Shown: positions 1 to 10,875 of the stretch, in pieces
How positions within the stretch are numbered: position 1 is the first letter of the stretch
Layout of the letters: each line of letters starts with the position of its first letter
Assembly (NCBI RefSeq): GCF_015832195.1
Contig: NC_052031.1
Span: 10,975,850 to 11,039,849, forward strand
Length of the DNA: 64,000 nucleotides
Direction of reading: 5' to 3'
Origin: Motacilla alba alba
Lineage: Eukaryota; Chordata; Aves; Passeriformes; Motacillidae
The notes under the pieces: model-generated
Database searches by the model: none
Seen by the model: only the letters and a program-made list of their open reading frames with translations
Told to the model about the DNA's origin: nothing
Translations under genes and position numbers: made by a program

Positions 1-602
1 CCTCCCTCCCTTGCAGGCTCTTCAAAAGCTCCCTGCCATTACATTGTCTGCCCACAGCAACATTCATCACAGTACAGGCTTAGTGGCTGAATCAGAGATT
101 CAGAGCATCTGATAAATTCAGCCTCCTTTTGGCTACAAAGAGACAGCTCACAGCACAGGAGCTCAGTGGAATAGTAAAGGTGGTGACTGAAGAAATATCT
201 CCCTTCAAAAAGAAAAGCAAAAACCTAGAAAAGATTTTTCTCCTTTCTCCTCTCCTGGCCACTCTCAGGAAGGTCCAGCTTGCAGAGCAGTCCTTCAGCT
301 GATCTTTGCAGCCCAGCACAGGAGAAGGCTTCCACAGAATGACTCCTCCACCTTGGCCTCTGGCTCCTAATTTTAAAGGACTGACTCAGTTGTGTTTACT
401 CTGACACACAAAACAAAAGTAGTCACCAAATATCTTCATCAGGGCTTCCTTCAGGTCTAGCACTGGGATAAGGTTAATCATGTTGGAAATTCCTTAGAAA
501 AATGACTTTGACATAGAGGAGACTCCTGAAGGGAGAGAGGCATTTCCTGCTCGTTCTGCCTGTTTCAGTGAAGCACAGCAATTTTACCATTGTTACTTTT
601 AA
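1..602. other. AT-rich non-coding stretch
   Basis: No supported gene. The one notable signal is a pyrimidine-rich run ending in CAG at about 545-568, which looks like a vertebrate 3' splice site. The sequence after it is closed by early stops in two frames. The third frame runs into TAA at 600-602, just before the coding-like frame described next. Confidence 0.4.
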
Positions 603-1052
603 GAACAGGAGACTCTCTCTATGTTCACTGAGGAGTCTTTCCTTTAGCAATTGCTGGCATTAATGCCTCACTCTGACACAGGATTTTATTTTGGACTTGA
701 GGAAGTAGATGAGAGTGATGTCTTGGATAACCTTTGTTCCATTGGTGTGATCCCTTTTCACAGAGCACTGGTCACTACCTGTCCTTATGTTTCAATGCCC
801 ACCACTGCTGAAGCTGATCTTTTAAATCCAAGCAGAATCAGCAATTCACAAGAGGTTTTAGAGGCAGTACAGATCCTTTCATCTTCCCCGATAGTTGCTT
901 CAGAAAAAAACGTTGGAGTTTTTTTTGTGAGTCCAGATGAACAAGAATGACAGCAGTACATCAATAGCACCAATCTGCAGCTCCACCGAGCTGAGAAAAA
1001 AAGTATTTTTACTGCAAAAGACTGGCATATCATTTGTCTAAAGGCAAAATGA
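603..1052 (+). pseudogene. coding-like fragment of unknown protein, interrupted by stops
   Basis: One frame reads like ordinary protein across about 150 codons, with in-frame stops at TAG 645-647 and TGA 948-950 and a final TGA at 1050-1052. The uninterrupted core, 648-947, gives 100 residues of mixed composition with an acidic segment (GLEEVDESDVLDNL) and a later SQEVLEAVQIL stretch. After the second stop the frame continues for 33 plausible codons (QQYINSTNLQLHR, then KDWHIICLKAK). Two readings are possible. It may be a decayed gene fragment in which each stop replaced a sense codon. It may instead be a true exon starting after the splice-like CTTTAG at 642-647, ending either at the TGA or at a GTGAGT donor at 927-932; 648-926 is exactly 93 codons. 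An AATAAA lies downstream at 1790-1795. I do not recognise the family, and chance is not excluded in a 64-kb window. Confidence 0.3.
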
Positions 1053-2248
1053 AGTAATTATGCACTTTTAGTGTAGCCTGGGGTATTTAGGATGCAGAGG
1101 AATAGATTTTAAAAGTGCACACCAATCCTGCCTGCTCATGTTGATCCACAGCTTCTTCCAAAAATAGCTTCCCTGAATCTGCTTAGAATTCTCTTAACAT
1201 CAGCCTCAGATGTAGGGAGACAATGAAATTCCAGGTTAGTACACACTCTCGTGCCCGAAAACCCTGGTACAAATCTCAGCTGTTCTGGGATCACAGCATA
1301 AATCGTGATGGTATGGAACCTGGCTCTGAAGGACAGACAGACAGAGCTGGAAGTGCTTTTGCCTGATACCAGTAATCAGTGCTATTCCTGTCAGTGATTA
1401 TACCCAGTGCTGCCATTAGCAAAGGCAGCATCTATCAAAAATATTTTTAAATTCCTGATTTAGACTATTGCAGCTGGAAACATTTTAAGCAACCAATGCT
1501 TTTCCCTCTGCAGATTAAGTCTGAGAATAGAAGTTATTTTTCAAAAGAATTTCAGGCTTTCAGTGTTTGACTTTTTTTCTGATAGGAATCAGTGTTACAG
1601 ATTTTTTCTTGAAGATAAGTCTCAAATGCAGAGAAACAAAAAGCTGGAACCATTCTCAATGTTTACTTTCAGAAAAACTGAAATACTTTCATACTGACTT
1701 TTCAAGATATGTTATTTGGGTAGTTAAAAGAAAAAGAAAAGTCTTAGGAACTAAACAGAATTCCAAATGTCTTTCTCTGAATCTTTCCAAATAAAATTAC
1801 ATTACTGGAATCTTTTACATTGAAGGAACTCTGGAGAGATCAATCTGATTTTACAATGTGTTTTAGATCCAGTTGAAAGCATATTCAGATGCAAATTCAG
1901 TCCATCAAAATTGCTCTCAGCAGTTCTACTCGGGATACAAAAGTTCATCTAATTGGCATCCACCAGGATGCTTATTTGTTCATTCAAGATGAGAGACCAA
2001 TTTTCAAAGCAAAATTACATCCTCTGAGTAGAATAGGAATCCTGACATGACACTCAGCTTTTCAATAACTATTTTCAATGCAAATAAGGTTTCAAAGGAC
2101 TGTTCTGAGAAAAAAGAAAAACTCACAAAGTGAACAAGCTCCTTCCTGTCTTGTTCTTAAAGTATACAGTATGACAGTTTGAATTACTAATATGAAGTAT
2201 GAGCATAAAATATATTTTCTTGGAATTATAAGGACCTTTTCACATTAC
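1053..2248. other. non-coding stretch
   Basis: No supported gene. AATAAA at 1790-1795 is the only possible poly(A) signal that would suit a transcript from the coding-like frame upstream, about 840 bases after its TGA at 948-950. Such hexamers are common by chance in DNA this AT-rich. Confidence 0.35.
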
Positions 2249-2272
2249 CTCTCTGTCTCTCTCTCTCTCTCT
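2249..2272. repeat. short (TC)n microsatellite
   Basis: A CT dinucleotide run of about 24 bases, interrupted by a single G at 2255. It lies in non-coding DNA. Confidence 0.8.
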
Positions 2273-5200
2273 ATTCAGTGAAGATGCAAACAAAACATCG
2301 TTGGTAGCTTCATTCATTTTGAAATGTGAATGGAGGTAAGAGGGCCCTGTTGCTCTGGCCAGCAGCAGAGCAGGGGCTGACTGGGGTGAAACTGAAATCA
2401 AAGCACTGTCAAGGCAGCATAACTTTTTGTGGAGGTTTTTAGAATGAGTTTTATGTCATATAAAATGTGACTAAAGCATCTGCTGCACAATGACTTGTGA
2501 TTATTTTGTCACTTCTGGTCAGTGTCTGCCTTTCTGTGAATGACAGACCCAGTGCTGCAAGCAGTATTGCTAAGTATCTTACATTTAAGTGACATTTGCA
2601 ATAAAAATGAAGTAGACAATGCTTTTCTGGGAGGGGGTACTCAGCTGTCAAAAGCACTTCTTGAGCTGCTACATCACACTTAACCTTGTTGCAACATTTA
2701 AAGAACCATTCCTTATATAAATACCCTATAAATACCACAGACATCAGCTCGCTCCCATCGTCACAGAGAGACTCAAAGCAATGCATAAATAGAGCAGAAA
2801 GCAGACTGGAGAATGAGGTGTTGTATCCATGATAAATTTCCATGCTCCCCTTCTTGGCACACTGACATTTTTAGAAGACTTCATGCTAGCTGAGATAAAG
2901 TCCATATTTGTTGATGGGAGGAAAAAGAGTCACTATTTCTTCTTGCTTAGAAGACATTCAGACTCTGAGCTGACAGGCATAATAGAAATGCCCACATAGA
3001 TTAGAGCAAGAGAAAGAGGGAAAGACTGCAGAGCTTGGGCTCTGCAGATAATCATAACATAATAGGAATATTAGATCACTGCAAATTTTTTCTCTCTGTT
3101 ACTATTTGCTGGATTCTTTCTTGGGGCAGACATTTTTTGGATGTGATCCTGTTTTTCCTCTCCTCAATCTCACAGTGTTATCTGAATCATTTGTCAGATA
3201 GTCACCCATCGTGAGTTGTCACCCATCATCCTGGGGATCCAGTTTGTGCTACATAAAGCACACTGCCTAGGAGAGGTATTCTGGGCATGGTGACAAATGA
3301 ACAGCTATAAAGTCTGAGTTCATTGCTGATGTCACTTTATAGCCAGACTGGAGAAAGAATGTGAAGCCGACCTTGCATCATAATATTTCAAGTTTATTGA
3401 TGGTTTTATTTTCATGCAGTTTAGCAGGGAAATTTGCTGCTACAGTATTTTCCTTAGGCAGAAGATGCTGTGAGCACAGCCTGCTGCCTTTTCTCATTCG
3501 GAGCAGCCCCAGGGTTGTGCTGGAGGCACAGAGCCATGCCAGGGTCTGGCACCCAGCTGACTGCCCACCTTCACTCCTGGATTGTCCCTGAGCTCTTTGC
3601 AGCCCCGTGTGTGGGCTCCTCCTACCATGGGCATTGGCAAAGTGCTGCCATTTCCTGAACACCCTGGTGTAAATCCCAGATGATTCAGTGGACTTGGGAG
3701 ATTTATTTTGGATTTGCACTGAATTTGCTGATAGGTTGTTCTTAGACTTTAGTATAAAAAGAGGGTAAAGGAAATAGATTTCTGAGGAAAGCTGAAGCAA
3801 GTGACAAACTTTGCATAATATTTACATATTTCCCACTGGTTTTCATGGGATGGCCCACATGTACAAACATTGATGAACATGCATTTGCAGGCATAATCTC
3901 TGATGTGTTAGAAGAATTTACTTTGTAAATTGAAAAACTATTTTACATAAAATTATCTGAAATATTTCAAAGCATTTTTCTACAGTAAATTAAAAAATAT
4001 GTGACATCCCAGCAACCAAATGCTTTCCAAACTTCTGCAGATCTCAAGGTTTAACCTCTGGTTTTGCATTTCAGCTGTCAGAGCTTCAGTCATCCTGAAG
4101 TTTCAAAGGTTTCTGTAAGCATCAAGGACTTTCTATCAATTATTTTTTGCTTTCCTCAAGAACTTTGAAAGCTCTTTTGCAAGTAGAAGGATTTTTTTGT
4201 ATGTTTGTTTTGGCTAAGTCTATTTGAAGCTTGAGAAAATAACAATGGACACAGAAAAAGTGAACCAGCCTTAATTCAGTTTAGAGCACTTAAAAAAAAT
4301 AAATCCTCTATTAGGGGATTATTGTTATCTTTAACACATAGAAGTGTCATAATTCTGTGTCAGAATTCTTTGCAAGTATTATTTCCAAAATAACTTTTGT
4401 ATAGAGTGTGATACTGACTACCAATGGAACAGAACTAGAAAAAGTACATCATGATAGAATTTTTTCACATTTGTATTTTCCGTGACCTCCAAACTGCACA
4501 AGCAAACACACGCACACACCAAAGTACACATCACAGACAGCAAAGTGAAAACTGCTGCTCTGCCTGTTTCGTAAGAAGGGAAAAAAAGAGAGCTTGAGTC
4601 CTCAGAAAGACTCTCAGAATTGGCAAAACTTTAATTGAAAATGAACAGTGGAGCATTTAAATGATGTAAAAAATGTAGGCACACAGGTGTTTCAGAGATC
4701 AAAAGTACACAGACATCCCTGAGGTCGTGTGGGAGGGGCACAAGGGAGAAGGGAGTCAGCTGTATTCTGGACTGTTATGATGAATACCATTCACCTACTG
4801 AAGTTCCTCTCTAGCATGGCTAATTAGGTCACACTCTTCAGCAAGTTCTTTCTATTCAGATTTTCCAGATTTGAAATTGGCTTCTGCCTGTTTTATGGGT
4901 GGGGGAACTCTGTCAACTGCAACTGCGTAGAAGAATATACCTTATAAGTCAAAATATTTCTGTGTTTTTCTAAGAAACAAAATCCTGAAGTATGGGGGTT
5001 TTTTTTAATGATTTTTAAAAGATAACCTCAAACAATCAAAGTTTGTGAGAGAATCCAATCTGCTTTGTGATCTGCCTCATTAGGGACACCTCCTAATATG
5101 AAAGACTGGAAGAAAGCATGCCATGGGCTATGTCAGTCCTACTGCTGTTCTTTATGTCTCTTCTTTGACCTTCTCTCAAGGTTAAAATCAGTATTGGAGT

Positions 5201-5627
5201 CAAGCTTCTAATTTAGAGAGAGCTGGAGCCAGAGCAGCCGTTCTGCTCCCAGTGTGAAGCCTGCTCCAGTCAATGGAACCAGCCTTGCTAAGTTCAGCCC
5301 TTCTCAGAGCAGATATCCCACAGGAATCACTGACTCTGCTGTCCTTCCTACAGGCCAAAAATCAGTGAATGAGGCTTCAGCTGCTAATTTCAGGTTTTGA
5401 AAAGTTCCATGCCTGAGGCTCCTCTGCTGTGCTGGTGAAACCTCTGCTGCTCGATGTTGATGCTGATCCCTCGTGCCATTCCCCTGCTCAGTGATACAAG
5501 ACAAAATGTTTCTGGGCAAGAAATTGATCTAATGGTGAGTCAAGAAAGCACTAGGAGCAAAGTCTAATGCAAATTGATACGTGCCATATCTGTCTGATGG
5601 GTTATGACCATCATGTTTCTCATTAAC
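2273..5627. other. non-coding stretch
   Basis: No supported gene. A 130-codon minus-strand open frame at 2451-2843 is rich in Cys and Leu, has no recognisable domain and no clear splice framing, and is within the length expected by chance. No transposon was recognised. Confidence 0.4.
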
Positions 5628-5669
5628 GTGTGTGTAAATGTATACCTATACACACACACACATATATAT
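5628..5669. repeat. alternating purine-pyrimidine inverted repeat, (GT)n/(CA)n/(TA)n
   Basis: GTGTGTGTA at 5628-5636 pairs perfectly with TACACACAC at 5649-5657 across a 12-base loop. The CA run continues and turns into a TATATA run up to 5669. The stretch is largely alternating purine and pyrimidine, a pattern known to favour Z-DNA or cruciform extrusion. No gene is adjacent. Confidence 0.7.
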
Positions 5670-5904
5670 GAATTAAAATTTTCATTAGTGTATGCATCAA
5701 ACATTAATTACTGTATCTGAGAAAATAGAAAATGTATATTTTTATATGCAGGTATCTGCTTGCTGCATGATTTTATAAGACAAACAATAGTTTTATGGAC
5801 TTTGTTTTCTGTTGTGGAGCACTTCCTAGAATCCCGTGCTCATGAGTGAATTGTAGAGTAATGAAATGTCTTCCTATTCACATTATTCATTATTTCTAAA
5901 CAAC

Positions 5905-6150
5905 AAAAAAAAAAAAGAAGAAAAGAAAAGGAAAGGAAAGGAAAGGAAAGGAAAGGAAAGGAAAGAAAAGAAAAGAAAAGAAAAGAAAAGAAAAGAAAAG
6001 AAAAGAAAAGAAAAGAAAAGAAAAGAAAAGAAAAGAAAAGAAAAGAAAAGAAAAGAAAAGAAAAGAAAAGAAGAAAAGAAAAGAAAAGAAAAGAAAAGAA
6101 AAGAAAAGAAAAGAAAAGAAAAGAAAAGAAAAGAAAAGAAAAGAAAAGAA
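5905..6150. repeat. (GGAAA)n/(AAAAG)n pentanucleotide array
   Basis: A 246-base pure-purine array. It starts with an A12 run (5905-5916), passes through a transition zone into about seven GGAAA units (roughly 5931-5965), then into AAAAG units. A unit shortened by two bases near 6066-6071 shifts the phase, after which AAAAG units resume to the end. The A run at one end suggests growth from an A-rich seed such as a retroposon tail, but no retroposon body was recognised next to it. The lysine-rich open frames that cross it are artefacts. All purines lie on the plus strand, a mirror-repeat arrangement compatible with triplex formation. Confidence 0.95.
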
Positions 6151-9100
6151 CTTAATAGGGCTAATATAAAAATTTAACTAAGTTCTACACAGATCTCTTT
6201 AATAAAAAAGTGGAATAGCTTTCTGTCTTTTATGACGACTTTAATTTGGAAAGTCCTGTTTTCACTCTTCACAGAGTGATTAGTAGACTTCAATAGAAAA
6301 CAATACTACTATTGCATATTAAATTCAGAAGATATAACCTTAATTTGAATTTAAATTGGTTTTCTAAAGGTGAATTCACTTTGCAGTCTGATACATTTGG
6401 ATGTCAGAGTACAAGGGCCTGCATACTTCATTTCTCATTACAGGACTCAGGCTTTTACTTAGGGGTTTTTTCCCTTTGTAGATGAAAAGAAAAAAATGAA
6501 ACAAACCACACTTCACTAGAATAACTACAATGATGTGAATGATGCCACAGGAGACAGAGATCAGAGATCATAGTTCTAGCAACATTTCACTTAGGTCATA
6601 CATCTTTATTATATTCTGTTATTAAAAAAAGCCTTTCATGACTGTGACTTCCAACCAGACGAGTTTTACCCAGTGTATTTAACATTTTCTCCTAATAATT
6701 GAAGAGCTACTGCCATTAAATAGTTCCTGACATGTTTTTGGCTCTATTGAATATCAATAGCAGGATCTGTGTGACAGTTTTTATCAAAGGCTCATTAATG
6801 TGTAGTTTTCAGTCACAGCCAAAATTTCAAGCTGTGGCACAGGCACTATTAGGAGCAGGGTGTACCAGTATGTAAAGGGCCATCTGAAGAGCTGAATCCC
6901 TCATTCAGGGCAGGAATGTAGCTGCTTTATCATTCTCCACCCGTTTCAGCACGGGGAAAAGATGATATCAGATACTGATTATTCCTCTTTGCTGCAGTCC
7001 AGATGCAAAGGGGTTCAGTTGAGATAAAAAGAATCATATTTTCACTCTTTAAAATTCCTATTGGTAGGAGCAGGGTTTAAGCTGTTTCTTTCTTTCCATC
7101 TCCTTATAAAAGTATAGAGACCTTTTATTCTTATCAGTAGGCTGAAATCAAAACACCAAGATATATTACAGAGGAAGGTCACAGTCTAAATGTTTTCATT
7201 GACTAAGCAAAATCCTCTAGAGCAAAGCAAAATTAAGTCATCAGGTGTCCTGTAACATTTCTTGTGTTGGAAAGATAACTCACTTCAGCACAATTTCTCC
7301 CTGGAAGAGGAATGTCATTTCAGACACAGTGGGGTTTTTCACTCTGGCAGGAGATACCAGTGTAGCAAGAGTTGCAAGACAATCATCCTGAAGATCCCTA
7401 AACAACACAAGGTAATGAAGATGGATAGTAACAGTGTAATATACATCACAGTGGTTTCATTGTTTGTGCTAGTGGGAAATATTGCTCAGTCCACAGATGC
7501 CTCCTTCTTTCATTACATTTATCAGCAATATCATGTACTACTTGAACAGAGATGTTGACCAGCAGTTCCCTCTCAAAGATCCCTTACAAAGATACATCCT
7601 AAATTTTTAAAAATTAAAATAAGTTATGTCTTTGGGTGAGTTACACTTTATGTCTTCTTAGGTCTCAGAAAAGAGAAAGAGAAGGAGAGAGATGTACCTT
7701 AGATTCAAGATAAGCAAGCTAATGAGTTCTCAGTCTCCATGTGCCAATCTCCCCCTGCTAACAGGAGGAAAATGTGCAGACCCCTCAGCTTTCATCTGAC
7801 AACCTTCTAGGAGTAACTCCTCCAGAGGGTCCCTGCTCAGTGCAAACCTGAGTGAGCTATGCTCATTGGGAGGCAGCCCCAATGCCAACATATCAGTGAA
7901 CTAGACATGGCACTACCACTGAGCCTGTGGTTTCCAAAGCAGAACAGGGTAAAAAGGACAGGTTTTTTTTTTATCACTCAGTATAAAACCAGGAAGTGGA
8001 TGGAATACACTTCTTCTAAATTTTGCAACCTCCAAGTTAAAAGCTTCTTATAGAAACCAACAATGATTTCAACCACTTTTAATTTACTGCCAAGAAGGAA
8101 GCACAATACAGGCTGGGAATGGATCTCAGCAAATCAGTCATCTTCATGGGGATTTTCATGTCATCATATGACGGGGACAATGGTATAGGATTGCAATGAG
8201 GAGTTTGGAGGTCAGGGTAGGTGCAGTTAGTGTGATCTACTACACTAGACACTGACACTCACGTCCACCCAGGTTAGCTAGTCAAACATTCTTGAAGCTG
8301 CTGCAGAAATCTTGCCTACCTACTCTGAAATGCTTTATTTTGAATTGGAAAGGAGTGGGTCACAGTGTACAGACTATGCACACACATTCTATTTGTGCCT
8401 GTAGAGCAAGCATCAGTTTTACTGAAGTAGCTTAGTGCTATTGCAGGGAGCAGGCAAGGAAATGGTTAAAGTTGACTGGGAAAACAAGGAGTCTGCAGCT
8501 GATGAGTTATTGCATGCAGAGAAAGTGAGCAAATAGTGAATAGCTCTTTCCTTGGAGCAGTTCGCAGAGGTAAAGCTGTGTTGCTTTCATTGCCTGCATT
8601 ATCAAAACAGTGTATCTTCAAAGCTGTACAGAAATAGATGAAAAACAGGTCTTACAAATTTTAAAATCCCCTTTGATTTTTATCCATTTCTTAGTTCTAT
8701 AGGAGAGCTTGATAGTAGCACAGAGACAAAACAGACTTTTAATGAACCTTTGTTTACAGGCCTGCTAATCAGCACAACTCATCTACAAATCTATTCCCCC
8801 AGCAGTCTCACCCCTTGATGGTTGCCATGCTCACATTTCCGACCAGCATCTCTTTTAAATGGGTGGTGATTGGTTGCATTTCCCAATAATGTAATGGCAA
8901 CAATGGTAAAAACAGGTTTTCTAATCAATCTCCTCCAGCATCACCCTGGACTGCTGCTTGCACTTCCTCTTGGCATTAGAGGAGGAATGTGCACACCTAT
9001 AGGTCAACACAGACCTGTGCATTTTTAATTCCCTGAGGACAGGATGTTTCACTTCACAGTGTTGCACAATCAGGTACCTTTCTTCTTTAGCCAATCTGTT

Positions 9101-10420
9101 ATTTGCAATTCTTTCTGCATCATGCTAAATGACATTACATATCTTCCAAAAAACTCAATTTGTTTTGGAATATCAGAAAACTGGGGAGAAGTAATATATT
9201 TTCCATTAGTATCTTAAACATACCTTCAATTCTGCTGCACACAGTTTGGGAGGAATTTCAGATTCAATCACACAGAGTAGAAAGTATCAATTTAATTCAA
9301 ATTTCTAATAAGTAGCATACAAGTTACAAATAAAGCTCCTTCTTCTTTCACTGCATTATATTCAATATAGCAGATAGTATTAAAGTTCTTAGAAAAGAAA
9401 AAACATGTCATGAAAGCATCTCTTTATAAGACTGGGTTATAGTAAGGGTCTTAATTGTTTATATTACAAAACTGTTAATGTATCTTAACTGACAAAATAC
9501 ACTATAAAAAAGACTGAAAATCTTTTGCCCTGAGGAGATTACAAGTGAGCCACATGAAGATGACTCTTTCACTTCTGTGTATAGAAGGTTAAGCTAGGTT
9601 TTGCCACTCCTTCTTATCTCCTCTAATGGCAGGGTCACTGTTGGGCACAAGGAGGGGCAGAGAGGAAATGTGGTTAGAAAACTGCACTTAGCTAACCCAC
9701 AGCTCTGAATTTCCCAGTGGAGACTCTGGCCAGCAGATGCACTTACGAGCAGAGTCAAGGCTGCCCAGCTCACAAGCCAGAGTTGGGCAAAGGACCAGGA
9801 AGCCATAACTTTCTGCTCATGGCTTTTGCTGATGAAGTAGAAATTTGGCCCATTATAATAAAAGATGAACTATGTACATTTTTGGTATCATTATTGATCA
9901 GAAAAGTTACTAATGAAGCATGTTTGACTCAATTGAAGGAGTCTTGAATAGCACCCTCCGTCTCACTGATCTGTACTGTTTTCCTGTGGGTTTGTTCTAT
10001 GAAATATTCTCTTGATTGCTGAAAGGTCTTTTTCCTTCCTGAGTTAATACCAGTAACATGCTCACGTGCTTATCGAAGGTGCATGCCCTTTCCCATAATT
10101 CAGACAGACCACAGGAAAATATGGTAAGGCTGAGCAGAGGCTCTGCATTGTACCCTAATCTTGAGTACTGAATCTGCACACTCCACACCTTCCCACATGC
10201 ATAGAAATGATGGCAAAGGGTAGATAAGTGAAAACTCCTTCCTTCTTGTTGTGCTGCAAAGCTGAAGCTTCCAGCTGAGCTAAGGTGGCATTTTGGGTTC
10301 TGTTTGAGCTTCAGGCATCGTGTCCTGTGACCTGGTCCTTAAATCAGAGACAGCTGTTACACATCTAACAGCAATGTTGTAGTCCTCTTAGCTTCACAAA
10401 GTGGTATTCTAATGATAAAG
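6151..10420. other. non-coding stretch
   Basis: About 4.3 kb of AT-rich DNA. Open frames are all under 100 codons, with no domain recognised, no strong splice framing and no recognisable transposon. Confidence 0.4.
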
Positions 10421-10875
10421 TCATAAAATCATTGAAGGGTTTGGGTTGGAAGGGACCTTTAAGATCATCTAATTCCACCATCCTGCCACAGACAGAAACA
10501 TCTTTCCCTGGACCAGCTTGCTCAAACCCCCTTCTAACTTGGTGCTGAACACTTCCAGGGATAGGGCATCCACAATTTCTCTGGGCAACCCTTTCCAGTG
10601 CTTTGCCAATCTCATAGTAAAGAATTTCTTTCTAATATCCAATCTAAACCTTCCCTCTTTGAGTTTAAAGCCACTCCTCCTTGTCCTGTCATGCTCCAGC
10701 TCTCTTGTAGCCCCCTTTAGTTACTGGAAGCTTCTCTGAAGTCTCCCTGGAGCCTTCTCTTCTCCAGTCTGAGCAACCCCAACTGTCTCAGCCTTTCTTC
10801 TTGAACAGGTGCTCCAGCCTTCTGGTCATCTTCATGGCTTCCTCTGGACTTGCTCCAGAGGTTCATGTCCATCTT
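10421..10875 (-). mobile_element. CR1 LINE fragment, 3' part, minus strand
   Basis: Read on the minus strand this is the 3' part of a CR1 non-LTR retrotransposon. The plus strand shows the reverse complement of its well-known 3' tail (GGTTGGAAGGGACCTTTAAG at 10447-10466). It continues through the segments that correspond to the end of ORF2 and the 3' UTR: a CACTTCCAGGGATAGGGCATCC block near 10550, TTTAAAGCCACTCCTCCTTG near 10664, and CTCCTCTGGACTTG-like text near 10845. It is 5' truncated, as most CR1 copies are, and carries many substitutions and small indels, so it is an old inactive copy. CR1 is the dominant interspersed repeat family of birds and supports the avian assignment. Confidence 0.93.

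Noticed and set aside
2451..2843. 130-codon minus-strand open frame
   Set aside because: Cys/Leu-rich text without any motif, splice framing or neighbouring exon.
5866..6177. Lysine/arginine/glutamate-rich open frame
   Set aside because: It is produced entirely by the purine pentanucleotide array.
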